Of a stretch of DNA of 64,000 bases, positions 26,030 to 34,070 are shown piece after piece. The notes under the pieces were generated by a model. The model searched no databases. It worked only from the letters and a program-made list of their open reading frames with translations, and was not told the origin of the DNA. The stretch's first letter is position 1. Each line of letters starts with the position of its first letter. A program made the position numbers and the translations under genes. This stretch comes from JAPSGB01 sp963775185 (GTDB taxonomy: Bacteria > Myxococcota_A > Polyangia > Polyangiales > Polyangiaceae): NCBI GenBank assembly GCA_963775185.1, contig CAVZIE010000031.1, forward strand, positions 248,001-312,000. The letters run 5' to 3'.

Positions 26030-27097
26030 TCAAGCGCCCGGCCCTCGCGCCGCCGCGCGGGCTCTGCCCGGGCGGCTTCGGCACAGGCCCAGGATCGCGT
26101 GCTCGAGCACGGCTTTCGGCGGCCTTTTCGAGCCGCCCTTCAGCGCCAGGTCCACCGCGGCGAGGGTTTCCAGCCAGCGCTCGAGGTCTCGACGCGGGAT
26201 CCGGCGAACTTGATCGGCGAGCTCCCGGGCCTTGAACGGTGGAGCACCGGCGGCCTTCGCCGCCTCCGGCGGGGCGAGGCCGGAACGCGTCGCGGACTCG
26301 AACCGGAGCAGTTGCCGCGCCGACCAGGCCAACAAGCCCACCAGTCTCAGACCCCGATCCTGGGGGTCGTAGACGCGATCGAGGGTCGCCAGCGCCGCGC
26401 CCGCGTCGCGTCGCCCGACGGCGCCCACCAGCTCCCAGACCGTGGTCGGGCGTAGTCGCACGATGCACTCGGCGACGACGTCCTCGGTCACCTCCGCGCC
26501 TTCGCCGGCGTACAGGCAGACCCGTTCGAGCGCGTCGGCCACCGGCGCGAGATCCGGCCCGGCCAGCTCGGCGATCAAGTCGGCGACGCCGGGCGCCAGG
26601 CGGCTCTTGCGCGCTTGCGCCTCGCGCTCGATCCAGCGCGGCAGATCGCCGCGACCGAGCGTCGCACAATCGACGAGCCAACCTTCGCTGCGCGCGGTCG
26701 TCACGAGCTTCCGGCGCTTGTCGAGCTTGCTTCCGACGAGGAGCAGCACCGTCGACGGCGATGGCTCTTTCGCGTACGTCGCCAGTCGCTCGAACGGATC
26801 GGTCTTGCTCTTGTCGCCCTTGTCGCCCTTGGGCTCCCAGCGCTCGAGCGCGCGCACGACGACCAGGCGCCGACGCGCGAACATGGGCAGCGTGCGCGCG
26901 TCGGCGAGCACCGCGTCGACGCCGTGCTCGCCGGCGACCAGCTGGTCCTCGCTGGTGCCTGCGCCGCCACCGGCGAGCGCCGCGTCGCGCAGCGCCTTGA
27001 CCACGGTCGCGGCGAGGTGCTGCTCCTCGCCGACGATCAGGTACACCGGGCGCAGCTGGCCGGTGCGCGCTTCTTCCAGGGCCTGATCGGGCGTCAT
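26030..27097 (-). CDS. holA: DNA polymerase III delta subunit
   Basis: The 355-residue protein belongs to the clamp loader that opens the sliding clamp. Typical features are the N-terminal PVYLIVGEEQHL, RRLVVVRALERW, an AAA-like lid around LPRWIEREAQARKSRLAPG and the C-terminal helical domain with LVGLLAWSARQLLRF and RIPRRDLERWLETLAAVDLALKGG. These match bacterial HolA proteins well, and length is normal. The ATG at 27097 gives MTPDQALEEAR, a standard beginning. It is divergent from ribF across a 121-base gap containing an inverted repeat. Essential in most bacteria. Confidence 0.9.
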   Translation of the reverse strand: MTPDQALEEARTGQLRPVYLIVGEEQHLAATVVKALRDAALAGGGAGTSEDQLVAGEHGVDAVLADARTLPMFARRRLVVVRALERWEPKGDKGDKSKTDPFERLATYAKEPSPSTVLLLVGSKLDKRRKLVTTARSEGWLVDCATLGRGDLPRWIEREAQARKSRLAPGVADLIAELAGPDLAPVADALERVCLYAGEGAEVTEDVVAECIVRLRPTTVWELVGAVGRRDAGAALATLDRVYDPQDRGLRLVGLLAWSARQLLRFESATRSGLAPPEAAKAAGAPPFKARELADQVRRIPRRDLERWLETLAAVDLALKGGSKRPPKAVLEHAILGLCRSRPGRARAAARGPGA

Positions 27098-27146
27098 CGC
27101 TCTCCCGATCAAGGGCACGTCCCGCACGTGCTGTCCAGACGTTGGC

Positions 27147-27180
27147 CGGCCCGGGGATCTCGTAGTAGAAACCCGGGCCG
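27147..27180. promoter_or_regulatory. Inverted repeat between holA and ribF
   Basis: CGGCCCGGG (27147-27155) is matched by CCCGGGCCG (27172-27180), a perfect 9-bp inverted repeat with a 16-base spacer. It lies in the divergent promoter region and could be an operator or an RNA hairpin in the ribF leader. Confidence 0.35.
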
Positions 27181-27218
27181 AGCCCCGCGGCGATCGGGAT
27201 GAAGCTTGGGCACCGCTT

Positions 27219-28211
27219 GTGGCAATTCGTACCGTGCAGTCCCGACGCGTCGACGGCGTAGGAGCCCTGGCCCACGAGCAGCGAAGCACGCTGGTCGCCA
27301 TCGGCAACTTCGACGGCGTCCACCGCGGGCACTCGGACGTGATCCACGCGGCGGTGCGCCTGGCGCGGGAGCGCGGCCTGGAGCCGCTGGTGCTCACCTT
27401 CGACCCGCATCCGTCGGAGGTGCTCGGTCGCGGCCGTCGGGACGTGCTCACGACGCTGGAGCGCAAGATCGAGCTCATCTGTCGTCTCGATTCCGCGGTT
27501 CGCGTGGTGGTCGAGCCGTTCACGCTCGAGCTTGCCGCGAAGACGCCGGCAGAGTTCGCGCGAGAGCTGCTCGTCGGTGCGCTCGCTGCCAAGGTGGTGA
27601 TCGTCGGCGAGAACTTCCGCTTCGGTCACAAGCGCGCCGGCGATCTCGCCGTGCTGCAGCAGCTCGGGGGCGAGCTCGGCTTCGAAGCGCGCGCCGAGCC
27701 GCTTACCGGCGACGACACCGGCGTGCTGTCGAGCAGCCGCGTGCGCGACGCCATCGCCGCCGGCGACGTGGCCGGCGCGGAGCGTGTGCTCGGCCGTCCC
27801 CATTCCCTGTCGGGCGTGGTCGTCCCGGGCGACCGCCGCGGCCGCAGCATCGGCGTGCCCACGGCGAACCTGGCCGGGATCGTCGAGGCGCGACCGCCCA
27901 ACGGCGTGTACGCCTGCGTCGTCGACTGCATCGATCCCGGCGCGACGCGGGCGCTGTCGCGCGCCGTCACGAATATCGGCGTCCGGCCCACGGTCGGCGC
28001 CGGCCCCAGCGTCGAGGCGCACCTGCTCGACTTCGACGAGGATTTGTACGGCAAGCGGCTCCGCGTCCACTTGATCGCCCACTTGCGCGAGGAACGCCGC
28101 TTCGCGGGGCTCGAGGCGCTCGTGGCGCAGATCAAGCACGATATCGCCGGCGCCCGGGCGCTGCTCGCCGCGCGCCGCCCCGACCCGACCGCGCCAGGCA
28201 CGTGGTACTGA
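27219..28211 (+). CDS. ribF: Bifunctional riboflavin kinase / FAD synthetase
   Basis: The 330-residue enzyme converts riboflavin to FMN and FAD. The N-terminal nucleotidyltransferase domain has GNFDGVHRGH, LTFDPHPSEVL and LSSSRVRDAI. The C-terminal flavokinase domain has RGRSIGVPTANL, then PPNGVYACVV and GVRPTVG. Both domains are complete. The start is taken as the GTG at 27219 (MAIRTVQSRRVDGVG), since no in-frame ATG gives a normal N-terminus. The frame is separate from holA and reads away from it. Confidence 0.93.
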   Translation: MAIRTVQSRRVDGVGALAHEQRSTLVAIGNFDGVHRGHSDVIHAAVRLARERGLEPLVLTFDPHPSEVLGRGRRDVLTTLERKIELICRLDSAVRVVVEPFTLELAAKTPAEFARELLVGALAAKVVIVGENFRFGHKRAGDLAVLQQLGGELGFEARAEPLTGDDTGVLSSSRVRDAIAAGDVAGAERVLGRPHSLSGVVVPGDRRGRSIGVPTANLAGIVEARPPNGVYACVVDCIDPGATRALSRAVTNIGVRPTVGAGPSVEAHLLDFDEDLYGKRLRVHLIAHLREERRFAGLEALVAQIKHDIAGARALLAARRPDPTAPGTWY

Positions 28212-28268
28212 CGTCGCGCGCGCCGGCCCCGCTCGAAATCCGCTCGCGTCGGGACTAGCATCCCGTCC

Positions 28269-29189
28269 GTGGACATCGATGCGGACAAGCTCGACGGGAT
28301 GTCGCGGGACGCGCTCATCGAGCTCGCCCGGCGGCTCGGGGCGCGCCGGCCCGAGCTGATGACCCGCGTCGAGCTGAAGGACGAGATCATCCGGCTCGGC
28401 GAGACGGACGACAACAAACGTCGCAGCGCGCGCGGGCTGCTCGGTGTGGCGCGCGATCTCGTCGCGAGCCTGGTCGAGCGAGGCCTGAACATGCCCGACG
28501 CCGCGGCGTTGATCCGCGGCGATCCGATCCTCGAGCCGAAGCCACGGGCGCAGCCGCCGGTCGCGACCGTCACACTCGCGGAGATCTACGCCGCCCAGGG
28601 GCACACCGACCGCGCCGCGGCGATGCTCGAGGAAGTGCTGCAGAAGGAGCCCGATCACGAGATCGCGCGACGCATGTGGACGCGCGTGACGCGCGAGGCG
28701 GCGGCATCGAATCCGCAGGCGTCGGTCGCCCCGCTGCCCGAGCCGGAGCGCGAGTCGTCCGTGCCCCCGCCGGCGGAGATCGTGCCCGCGCCCACGCCGG
28801 CGCCCGGCCCGGCGCCGCCGGCCGCGGACGCGGTGGTCGCGCTCGTGCGTGACGACGGCGTGGGCGTCTACTGGGAGATCAGCGAGCGCAGCCTCGCGCG
28901 CGCGCACCGGCGGGCTCCCGACGGGAGCGTTGTCGTGAGCGTTGTCGTGATGGTTCCGGACTGGGATGGCGCGCGCCGCATCGAGCACGAGATTGCCGCG
29001 GACACGCCGCGTGGCAGCGCGCTCGCCGCCGCGGCGCCGCACGGCTCGGTCGTGCGCGCGGCGCTCGGTTGGAAGTCGAGCCACAGCTTCGTGCCGTTCG
29101 CGGTGGGCGCCGCGCTCGCGCCGTCCGGCGCGGCCGCGCGGGGCGGCGTGGAGCGGCGCGCGCTCGAGCACCTCGCGAGCGCCAGCTGA
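28269..29189 (+). CDS. Rho-N/SAP-like and DUF4912-like protein
   Basis: The 306-residue protein begins with a helix-extended-helix motif (MSRDALIELARRLGARRPELMTRVELKDEI) of the kind found in Rho N-terminal or SAP modules that bind nucleic acid. A middle part includes a TPR-like pair (LAEIYAAQGHTDRAAAMLEE) and a Pro/Ala-rich linker. The end (from about residue 195, VALVRDDGVGVYWEISERSL) resembles DUF4912, whose role is unknown. Start is GTG at 28269; a TAGCAT box seven bases upstream hints at a leaderless message. Functional prediction: nucleic-acid-linked, otherwise unknown. Confidence 0.75.
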   Translation: MDIDADKLDGMSRDALIELARRLGARRPELMTRVELKDEIIRLGETDDNKRRSARGLLGVARDLVASLVERGLNMPDAAALIRGDPILEPKPRAQPPVATVTLAEIYAAQGHTDRAAAMLEEVLQKEPDHEIARRMWTRVTREAAASNPQASVAPLPEPERESSVPPPAEIVPAPTPAPGPAPPAADAVVALVRDDGVGVYWEISERSLARAHRRAPDGSVVVSVVVMVPDWDGARRIEHEIAADTPRGSALAAAAPHGSVVRAALGWKSSHSFVPFAVGAALAPSGAAARGGVERRALEHLASAS

Positions 29190-29232
29190 GATTCCGCGCA
29201 ACCGCCGGCGTGCTTGGCCCGACCGGCGTTGC

Positions 29233-30084
29233 ATGCTCGCCAGCCGAAGCCTGCCCGTCATCGCCGCTGCTCTCGTCCTGCTCGTCGCGCCGTCGCTCCG
29301 CGCCGAGCCCTGGGATCAGCCGCTCCGTCTGGGAAACAGCGACGGATTGTTGCTGTTGTCGCTCCGCGGCGGAGCCGGCACGCACTCCACCGGGCGCGCC
29401 GAGACCGTCGCCATGGTCGAGCTGGTGGTGCCGCTCGATTGCGTCGCGGCGCCGCGCGCGGCGCTCGCTGAAGGGCCGTCGGACGACGACCGCGGTCCCG
29501 CGCCGGACCGGCACCCCGATGCCCCGAGCGGCCACGACAGCGGCGTCACGCCGCGTTCATTGCTCGACGCGCGACTGGCGCGGCGGGCGGTGCGCGTCGC
29601 GCTCGCGGCCGCCGGCTACGCGGCCGCGGCGCGCCGGCTCGATTCGCTGGGCGCGCGGGCAAGATTGTCGGCGACGCTGCCGGAGGTGCGGCTGCGCGCG
29701 GCGCGGACCAGCGACGAGTCGTTGCGCCTCACGCCCACGACGACGGATCCGTACCGCTACACCCAGGCGGGCGGCACCACGCTGTGGTTCGAGGCGCGCC
29801 TCACCTGGCGGCTCGACCGGCTGGTGTTCGCGAAGGAAGAGCTCGCCGTTGAACGCCTGCGGCGCGAGCGCGAGCAGGCACGCATGGCGCTGGTGCAGAA
29901 GGTGCTGGCGGCGCTGTTCGCGTGGCAGCGCGCCGCGCTCCGTAGCGTCGATCAAGCGCTGCTGCCCGAGGAGCGCGCCCAGGCTGAGCTCGACCAGATG
30001 GAGGCCGAGCTTACCCTGGACGTGCTCACCCGCGGCTGGTTCAGCGCGGTGCTGCGCCGCCGCGGCGGCGAGTCGGCACCCTAG
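29233..30084 (+). CDS. Secreted protein of unknown function with helical C-terminus
   Basis: The 283-residue protein has a clear Sec signal ending SLRA (residues 1-24). The mature part starts with a beta-rich segment (LGNSDGLLLLSLRGG), has a loop whose DNA carries a dispersed-repeat copy (reading GPAPDRHPDAP at about residues 88-98) and ends in long charged helices (KEELAVERLRREREQARMAL onward), with slight resemblance to TolC-like helices but far too short for one. I do not recognise a family. Its stop overlaps the stop of the opposing VOC gene in a shared CTAG (30081-30084). Confidence 0.7.
   Translation: MLASRSLPVIAAALVLLVAPSLRAEPWDQPLRLGNSDGLLLLSLRGGAGTHSTGRAETVAMVELVVPLDCVAAPRAALAEGPSDDDRGPAPDRHPDAPSGHDSGVTPRSLLDARLARRAVRVALAAAGYAAAARRLDSLGARARLSATLPEVRLRAARTSDESLRLTPTTTDPYRYTQAGGTTLWFEARLTWRLDRLVFAKEELAVERLRREREQARMALVQKVLAALFAWQRAALRSVDQALLPEERAQAELDQMEAELTLDVLTRGWFSAVLRRRGGESAP
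29497..29515. repeat. Palindromic repeat copy 4, inside a coding sequence
   Basis: CCCGCGCCGGACCGGCACC reads as the complement of the family consensus. It lies in the frame of the secreted protein gene and encodes APDRH. Other in-gene copies read in the same phase. Confidence 0.6.
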
Positions 30085-30860
30085 CTCGCCGGCTGCAGCA
30101 CCGAGAACACCGCGCCGACGGGATCCATCAGCGTCGCGAAGCGGCCGACGCCCGGGATATCCATCGGCGGGAACAGTAGCTGGCCGCCCAGCTGCTTGGC
30201 GCGATCCGCGGTGGCGTCGGCGCTCTTCACGCTGAAGTACGCGCCCCACATCGACGGCGCGTCGCCCATCTCCTTCGGCTTCGCCATCAATCCGCCGGCC
30301 TGCGCGTCGCCGTTCTTGAGGATGGTGTAGGTCGAGTCGCCCATGGGCATCGCCTCGGGCTTCCACGCGAACAGCTCCGAGTAGAACTTGCCCGCGGCGT
30401 CGACGTTCGCGGTCATCAGCTCGTTCCAGCACAGCGCGCCGGTTCCGCCGTACAGGAAGGTGCCCATCGACTGCTTCTGCTGCCACGCGCCGAACACGGC
30501 GCCCGCCGGATCCGCGATCACGTTCATCACGCCCATGCCCACGTCCATCGGGCCGGCCAGCACGGTCCCGCCGAGCTTCTTGGCCTTCGCCGCGCACGCC
30601 TCGGCGCTCTCCACCCCGACGTAGCCGAGCCAGTGCGGCGGCGCGCCCATTTTCAGCGCCTGCTCGGGGAGCTGCATCAAGCCGGCGACGTGCTTGCCGC
30701 CGAGCGTGAACATCGTGTAGTCCGCGCCGCCGGCGGAAGGCATGTCGATCGCCTCCCAGCCGAACAGCTGGGTGTAGAACTCGCGGGCACGCTTCGGATC
30801 GGTGGTGTTGACCTCGATCCAGCAGAACGATCCGGTGACTGCATCCTTGAACTCGGGCAT
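30081..30860 (-). CDS. Two-domain VOC (glyoxalase / bleomycin-resistance fold) protein
   Basis: The 259-residue protein has two vicinal-oxygen-chelate modules in tandem, each starting with a strand and FYTQLFGWEA or FYSELFAWKPE and ending with DPAGAVFGAW or DPVGAVFSVLQ. This is the layout of 27-kDa antigen / CFP30B-like VOC proteins, often of unknown substrate. Metal ligands are not obvious, so catalysis is uncertain. A strong Shine-Dalgarno GGAGGAGG lies upstream of the ATG at 30860. Its stop overlaps that of the neighbouring gene (CTAG). Confidence 0.88.
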   Translation of the reverse strand: MPEFKDAVTGSFCWIEVNTTDPKRAREFYTQLFGWEAIDMPSAGGADYTMFTLGGKHVAGLMQLPEQALKMGAPPHWLGYVGVESAEACAAKAKKLGGTVLAGPMDVGMGVMNVIADPAGAVFGAWQQKQSMGTFLYGGTGALCWNELMTANVDAAGKFYSELFAWKPEAMPMGDSTYTILKNGDAQAGGLMAKPKEMGDAPSMWGAYFSVKSADATADRAKQLGGQLLFPPMDIPGVGRFATLMDPVGAVFSVLQPAS

Positions 30861-30946
30861 GGGCTTTTCCTCCTCCGGGTTCCACAGGGCGCGTCAGCGC
30901 CGCCGCGGCGTCAACCGCCGTCGCATCCCGAGGATTTCCGGTGGGT

Positions 30947-31810
30947 CTACGCGCCCTTGCAATCGACGCTGTCGACGAGGGGGTCGGGCGCGACGCACTT
31001 GCCGGAGGCCTGGTCGCAGCTGAGTGACGCGCACTCGAGCCCGCCGCCATTCGCGCTGCACGCCTCGCCGTCGCCCTTGCCGGCGGTGCAGTTGCCGCTC
31101 TGCGCGTCGCAGTAGTTGCCGAGACCGCACTCGAGATCGAACGCCTTGGTCGCGTCGCACTTCGATCCGACGGGCGTCGCCGACTTGCACGTGCCTTCCA
31201 GGGGCTGGGTCTGGGTGAGGGCGACGTCGCAGTACAGCCCGGCGCTGCAGAAGTCCGGCTTGGCGCCGCTGCCGATCTCGCACGCCTCGCCGGCGGAGAG
31301 CAGCCGTCGCCACGTGCAGACGTGGGTCGTCTTCTCGCAGTTCACCGACACGCTCGGGTCGTCGGAGTGCGCGCACTGGCCGTCGCGCTGGCAGCTCGCG
31401 CCCTCGGCGAGCTGTCCGGTGAAGATGTGCTGGCACGGCGCGAGCTTCGCGAACGTGTCCGCGAGATTGGCGATCGACAGCCGACACTGTGCGTCGAGCT
31501 GCTTGATGTACGCCAGGCATGTGTCGATGCTCGACGCGTCGAAGCTCATGCTGCCGGCCTTGACCTCGTCGACGTTGGCGTTGCAGCTGTCGAGCTCGTG
31601 CTGTTTGCAGGCGGCGTCGTCGTAGCCGATGTTCGCCGACTCGCAGCACGCCTGGCGGTCTGTGCAGAGCTGGGGCGTGACGGTGGCGCAGACCGTGTCC
31701 AGGCTGTAGCTCGACGCCGAGGAGTCGGAGCTGCCGCCGCAGCCGGGTGCCGCGACGAGACCCAGAGCCAGGAGCGAGAGCAGGGCGGACAGGCGCAGGG
31801 GAGACTTCAT
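30947..31810 (-). CDS. Cys-rich lipoprotein, function unknown
   Basis: The 287-residue protein has a lipoprotein signal (LVAAPGC) and a short Ser-rich stretch. The first half is helical with conserved Cys (CTDRQACCESANIGYDD), the second half has repeated Cys modules (GASCQRDGQCAHSDD, GEACEIGSG, GSKCDATKAF, GEACSANGGG). This arrangement, with an N-terminal Cys-pair domain and Cys-rich repeats, is frequent in myxobacterial exported proteins. No enzymatic motif is visible. The ATG at 31810 begins the signal. A pair of dispersed-repeat arms lies just upstream (31866-31935), between this gene and prfB. Confidence 0.82.
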   Translation of the reverse strand: MKSPLRLSALLSLLALGLVAAPGCGGSSDSSASSYSLDTVCATVTPQLCTDRQACCESANIGYDDAACKQHELDSCNANVDEVKAGSMSFDASSIDTCLAYIKQLDAQCRLSIANLADTFAKLAPCQHIFTGQLAEGASCQRDGQCAHSDDPSVSVNCEKTTHVCTWRRLLSAGEACEIGSGAKPDFCSAGLYCDVALTQTQPLEGTCKSATPVGSKCDATKAFDLECGLGNYCDAQSGNCTAGKGDGEACSANGGGLECASLSCDQASGKCVAPDPLVDSVDCKGA

Positions 31811-31865
31811 GACGCTGGCGCCGAGCACGGATCGGGCCAAACGGGCGAGCCTCTGGTTTCTTGCG

Positions 31866-31935
31866 GGTCCGGCGCGGAATCGTGGCGGGGCGTTCACACT
31901 GCAGGCGTGACGCGCCGATACCGCGCCGGGCCGGC
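31866..31935. repeat. Palindromic repeat copy 5 (two arms, 37-base spacer)
   Basis: GGTCCGGCGCGGAAT (31866-31880) is inversely matched at 13 of 15 positions by ATACCGCGCCGGGCC (31918-31932), which continues GGC. It lies in the divergent gap between a lipoprotein gene and prfB. The two arms differ, one having the A-A, the other the T-A version of the centre, as in the pair at 57269. Confidence 0.75.
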
Positions 31936-31976
31936 GTGGCTGGCAAACCCGCCCGACCCGTTGTAGACAGCGGCCC

Positions 31977-33109
31977 ATGCTCGCCGAGACCCGCAGCACC
32001 CTGTCCGACCTCCAAAGGCGCGTCGATGCGCTAAGGGGGTTCTCTTTGACGTCCCGAAGCTGAAGCGCGAAATCGAGGAGCTCGACGCCCTGTCGGCGGC
32101 GCCCGATTTCTGGAACGACCCGGACAAGGCCCAGACCACGACGCGGCGGCGCTCGATCGCCGCGGAGAAGCTCGGGCTGGTCGAGAAGCTCACGCGCGAC
32201 GTGACCGACGCGGCGGAGCTGCTCGAGCTCGGCGCGTCGGAGAACGACGAGAGCGTCGTCGCCGACGTCGAGCAGCAGGTCGCCGAGCTCGAGACGCGCG
32301 TCCGCAAGGCGGAGCTCCAGCGCATGCTGAGCGGCCCCGTCGACCACACCAACGCGATCGTGAGCATCCACCCCGGCACCGGCGGCACGGACGCCAAGGA
32401 CTGGGCGGAGATGCTGCTCAGGATGTACCTCCGCTGGTGCGAGCGCCGCGGCTACAAGACCGAGATCGTCGACTACCAGGTGGGCGACGAGGCGGGCATC
32501 GACGGCGCGTCGTTCACGGTGGCGGGCCCGAACGCGTACGGCTACCTGCGCGCCGAGATGGGGGTGCACCGGCTGGTGCGCATCAGCCCCTTCGACGCCA
32601 ACGCGCGCCGGCAGACGAGCTTCGCCGCAGTCGAGGTCACGCCCGACGTGGAGGACGAGATCGACATCGAGGTCAAGGACACGGATCTCGACGTCTCGAC
32701 GATGCGCGCCGGCGGCAAGGGCGGCCAGAACGTGAACAAGGTCGAGACCGCCGTGCGCATGACGCACGTGCCGACGGGCATCGTGATCGTGTGCCGCGCC
32801 GAGCGGAGCCAGCACCAGAACCGCGCGATGGCGCTCAAGATGCTGAAGGCGAAGCTGTACGAGATCGAGCTCGAGAAGCGCGAGCAGGCGCAGAAGATGT
32901 ACGAGGCGACCAAGGGGCAGATCGCCTGGGGAAACCAGATCCGCAGCTACGTGATGCAGCCTTACCAATTGGTGAAGGATCTGCGGACCGAGCACGAGAC
33001 CGGCGCCGTGAGCGACGTCCTCGACGGAGACCTCGATCCGTTCATCGAGGCGTACCTGATGAAGAACGCGGACAAGGCCGCGCCGATCACTCCGCCCGGG
33101 AAGGCGTAG
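31977..33109 (+). CDS. prfB: Peptide chain release factor 2 with frameshift site
   Basis: The factor releases peptides at UGA and UAA. A short upstream part (ATG at 31977, MLAETRSTLSDLQRRVDALRG) joins the main frame at 32048 (DVPKLKREIEELDAL). The joint shows the known autoregulatory +1 site: AGGGGG (32034-32039) followed by CTTTGAC (32044-32050), with UGA as stop. In the canonical layout three bases separate the two elements; here there are four, so the upstream ATG frame misses the UGA by one base. One extra base, as in other genes here, is the simplest reason. Domain motifs SPF (VRISPFDANARR) and GGQ (GGKGGQNVNK) are intact. About 370 residues. Confidence 0.9.
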
Positions 33110-33116
33110 GCACCCA

Positions 33117-34070
33117 GTGGCACACGATCTGAGCGGCAAGAACCTGGTCGTCACCGGCGGCGCGGGCTTCATCGGGTCGCACCTGGTGCGTGCGCTCGTA
33201 CAGCGCGGCGCGGGCCGGGTCGTCGTGATCGACAGCCTGCGCTACGGCGATCCGGGCAATCTCGGCGGCGTCGACCGCGTCACCCTCGTCAAGCACACGC
33301 TGGGCTTCGACGCGCCGGACGAGCTGGCCCGCGCGCTCGAGGGTGCAAACTACGTCTTTCATCTGGCGGCCGAGAAGCACAACCAGTCGAAGGACGACCC
33401 GCTCCGCGTCTACAAGGCGAACATCGAGGGCACCCACACGCTCTACGATCTGGCGTGCCGCGCCGGCGTCCGGAAGCTCTTGTTCAGTTCCTCGCTGTAC
33501 GCCTACGGACGCCTCTCGGGGGCGCCGTTCGTCGAGACGGAGGTGCCCAGGCCGCACACCGTCTACGGCATCACCAAGCTCGCCGGCGAGAACCTGCTCG
33601 ACCATTTCGCGGCGACCACGGGAGTGGAGCGCTGCGCGCTGCGCTACCTCTTCGTGTACGGGCCGAAGCAGTTCGCGGGCATGGGCTACAAATCCGTGAT
33701 CGTGAAGAGCCTCGAGCGCCTGCTCGACGGACAGGCTCCGGTCATCTTCGGCGACGGCCAACAGACGCTGGACTACGTGTTCGTCGACGACGTGGTGGAC
33801 GCGACGATCCGCGCGATGCAGGGCGACACCAACGGCGAGGTCCTGAACGTCGGCTCCGGGGAGGCGACGAGCGTCGATCGGTTGATCCGTCTGATGATCG
33901 AGGTGAGCGGTCGCGACGTCGAGCCGTTGACGGGCGACGCGGACTGGACGGCGGGAAGCTTCCGCGTGGGCAACGTCGACAAGATCGCCGACCGGCTGGG
34001 CTGGCGCGCCACGACGTCGCTGCGCGACGGGCTCGCGCGCACGCTGTCATGGCTTCGCGACAACAGATAG
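33117..34070 (+). CDS. NAD-dependent sugar-nucleotide epimerase / dehydratase
   Basis: The 317-residue protein is an extended short-chain dehydrogenase. The NAD site is GGAGFIGSHL (about residues 14-23), and the active-site YxxxK is in HTVYGITKLAGE, with SSSLYAYG as the usual preceding Ser strand. It resembles UDP-glucose 4-epimerase relatives acting on nucleotide sugars; the exact reaction is not set by sequence. The GTG at 33117 is seven bases after prfB. The stop lies 22 bases inside the next gene, a polytopic membrane protein, giving tight coupling. This starts a group of genes that looks like surface-glycan synthesis (33117-40421). Confidence 0.88.
   Translation: MAHDLSGKNLVVTGGAGFIGSHLVRALVQRGAGRVVVIDSLRYGDPGNLGGVDRVTLVKHTLGFDAPDELARALEGANYVFHLAAEKHNQSKDDPLRVYKANIEGTHTLYDLACRAGVRKLLFSSSLYAYGRLSGAPFVETEVPRPHTVYGITKLAGENLLDHFAATTGVERCALRYLFVYGPKQFAGMGYKSVIVKSLERLLDGQAPVIFGDGQQTLDYVFVDDVVDATIRAMQGDTNGEVLNVGSGEATSVDRLIRLMIEVSGRDVEPLTGDADWTAGSFRVGNVDKIADRLGWRATTSLRDGLARTLSWLRDNR

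Noticed and set aside
28197..28260. Possible further copy of the dispersed palindrome (GCGCCGGCCCCGC)
   Set aside because: Too many differences from the consensus; it could arise from base composition.
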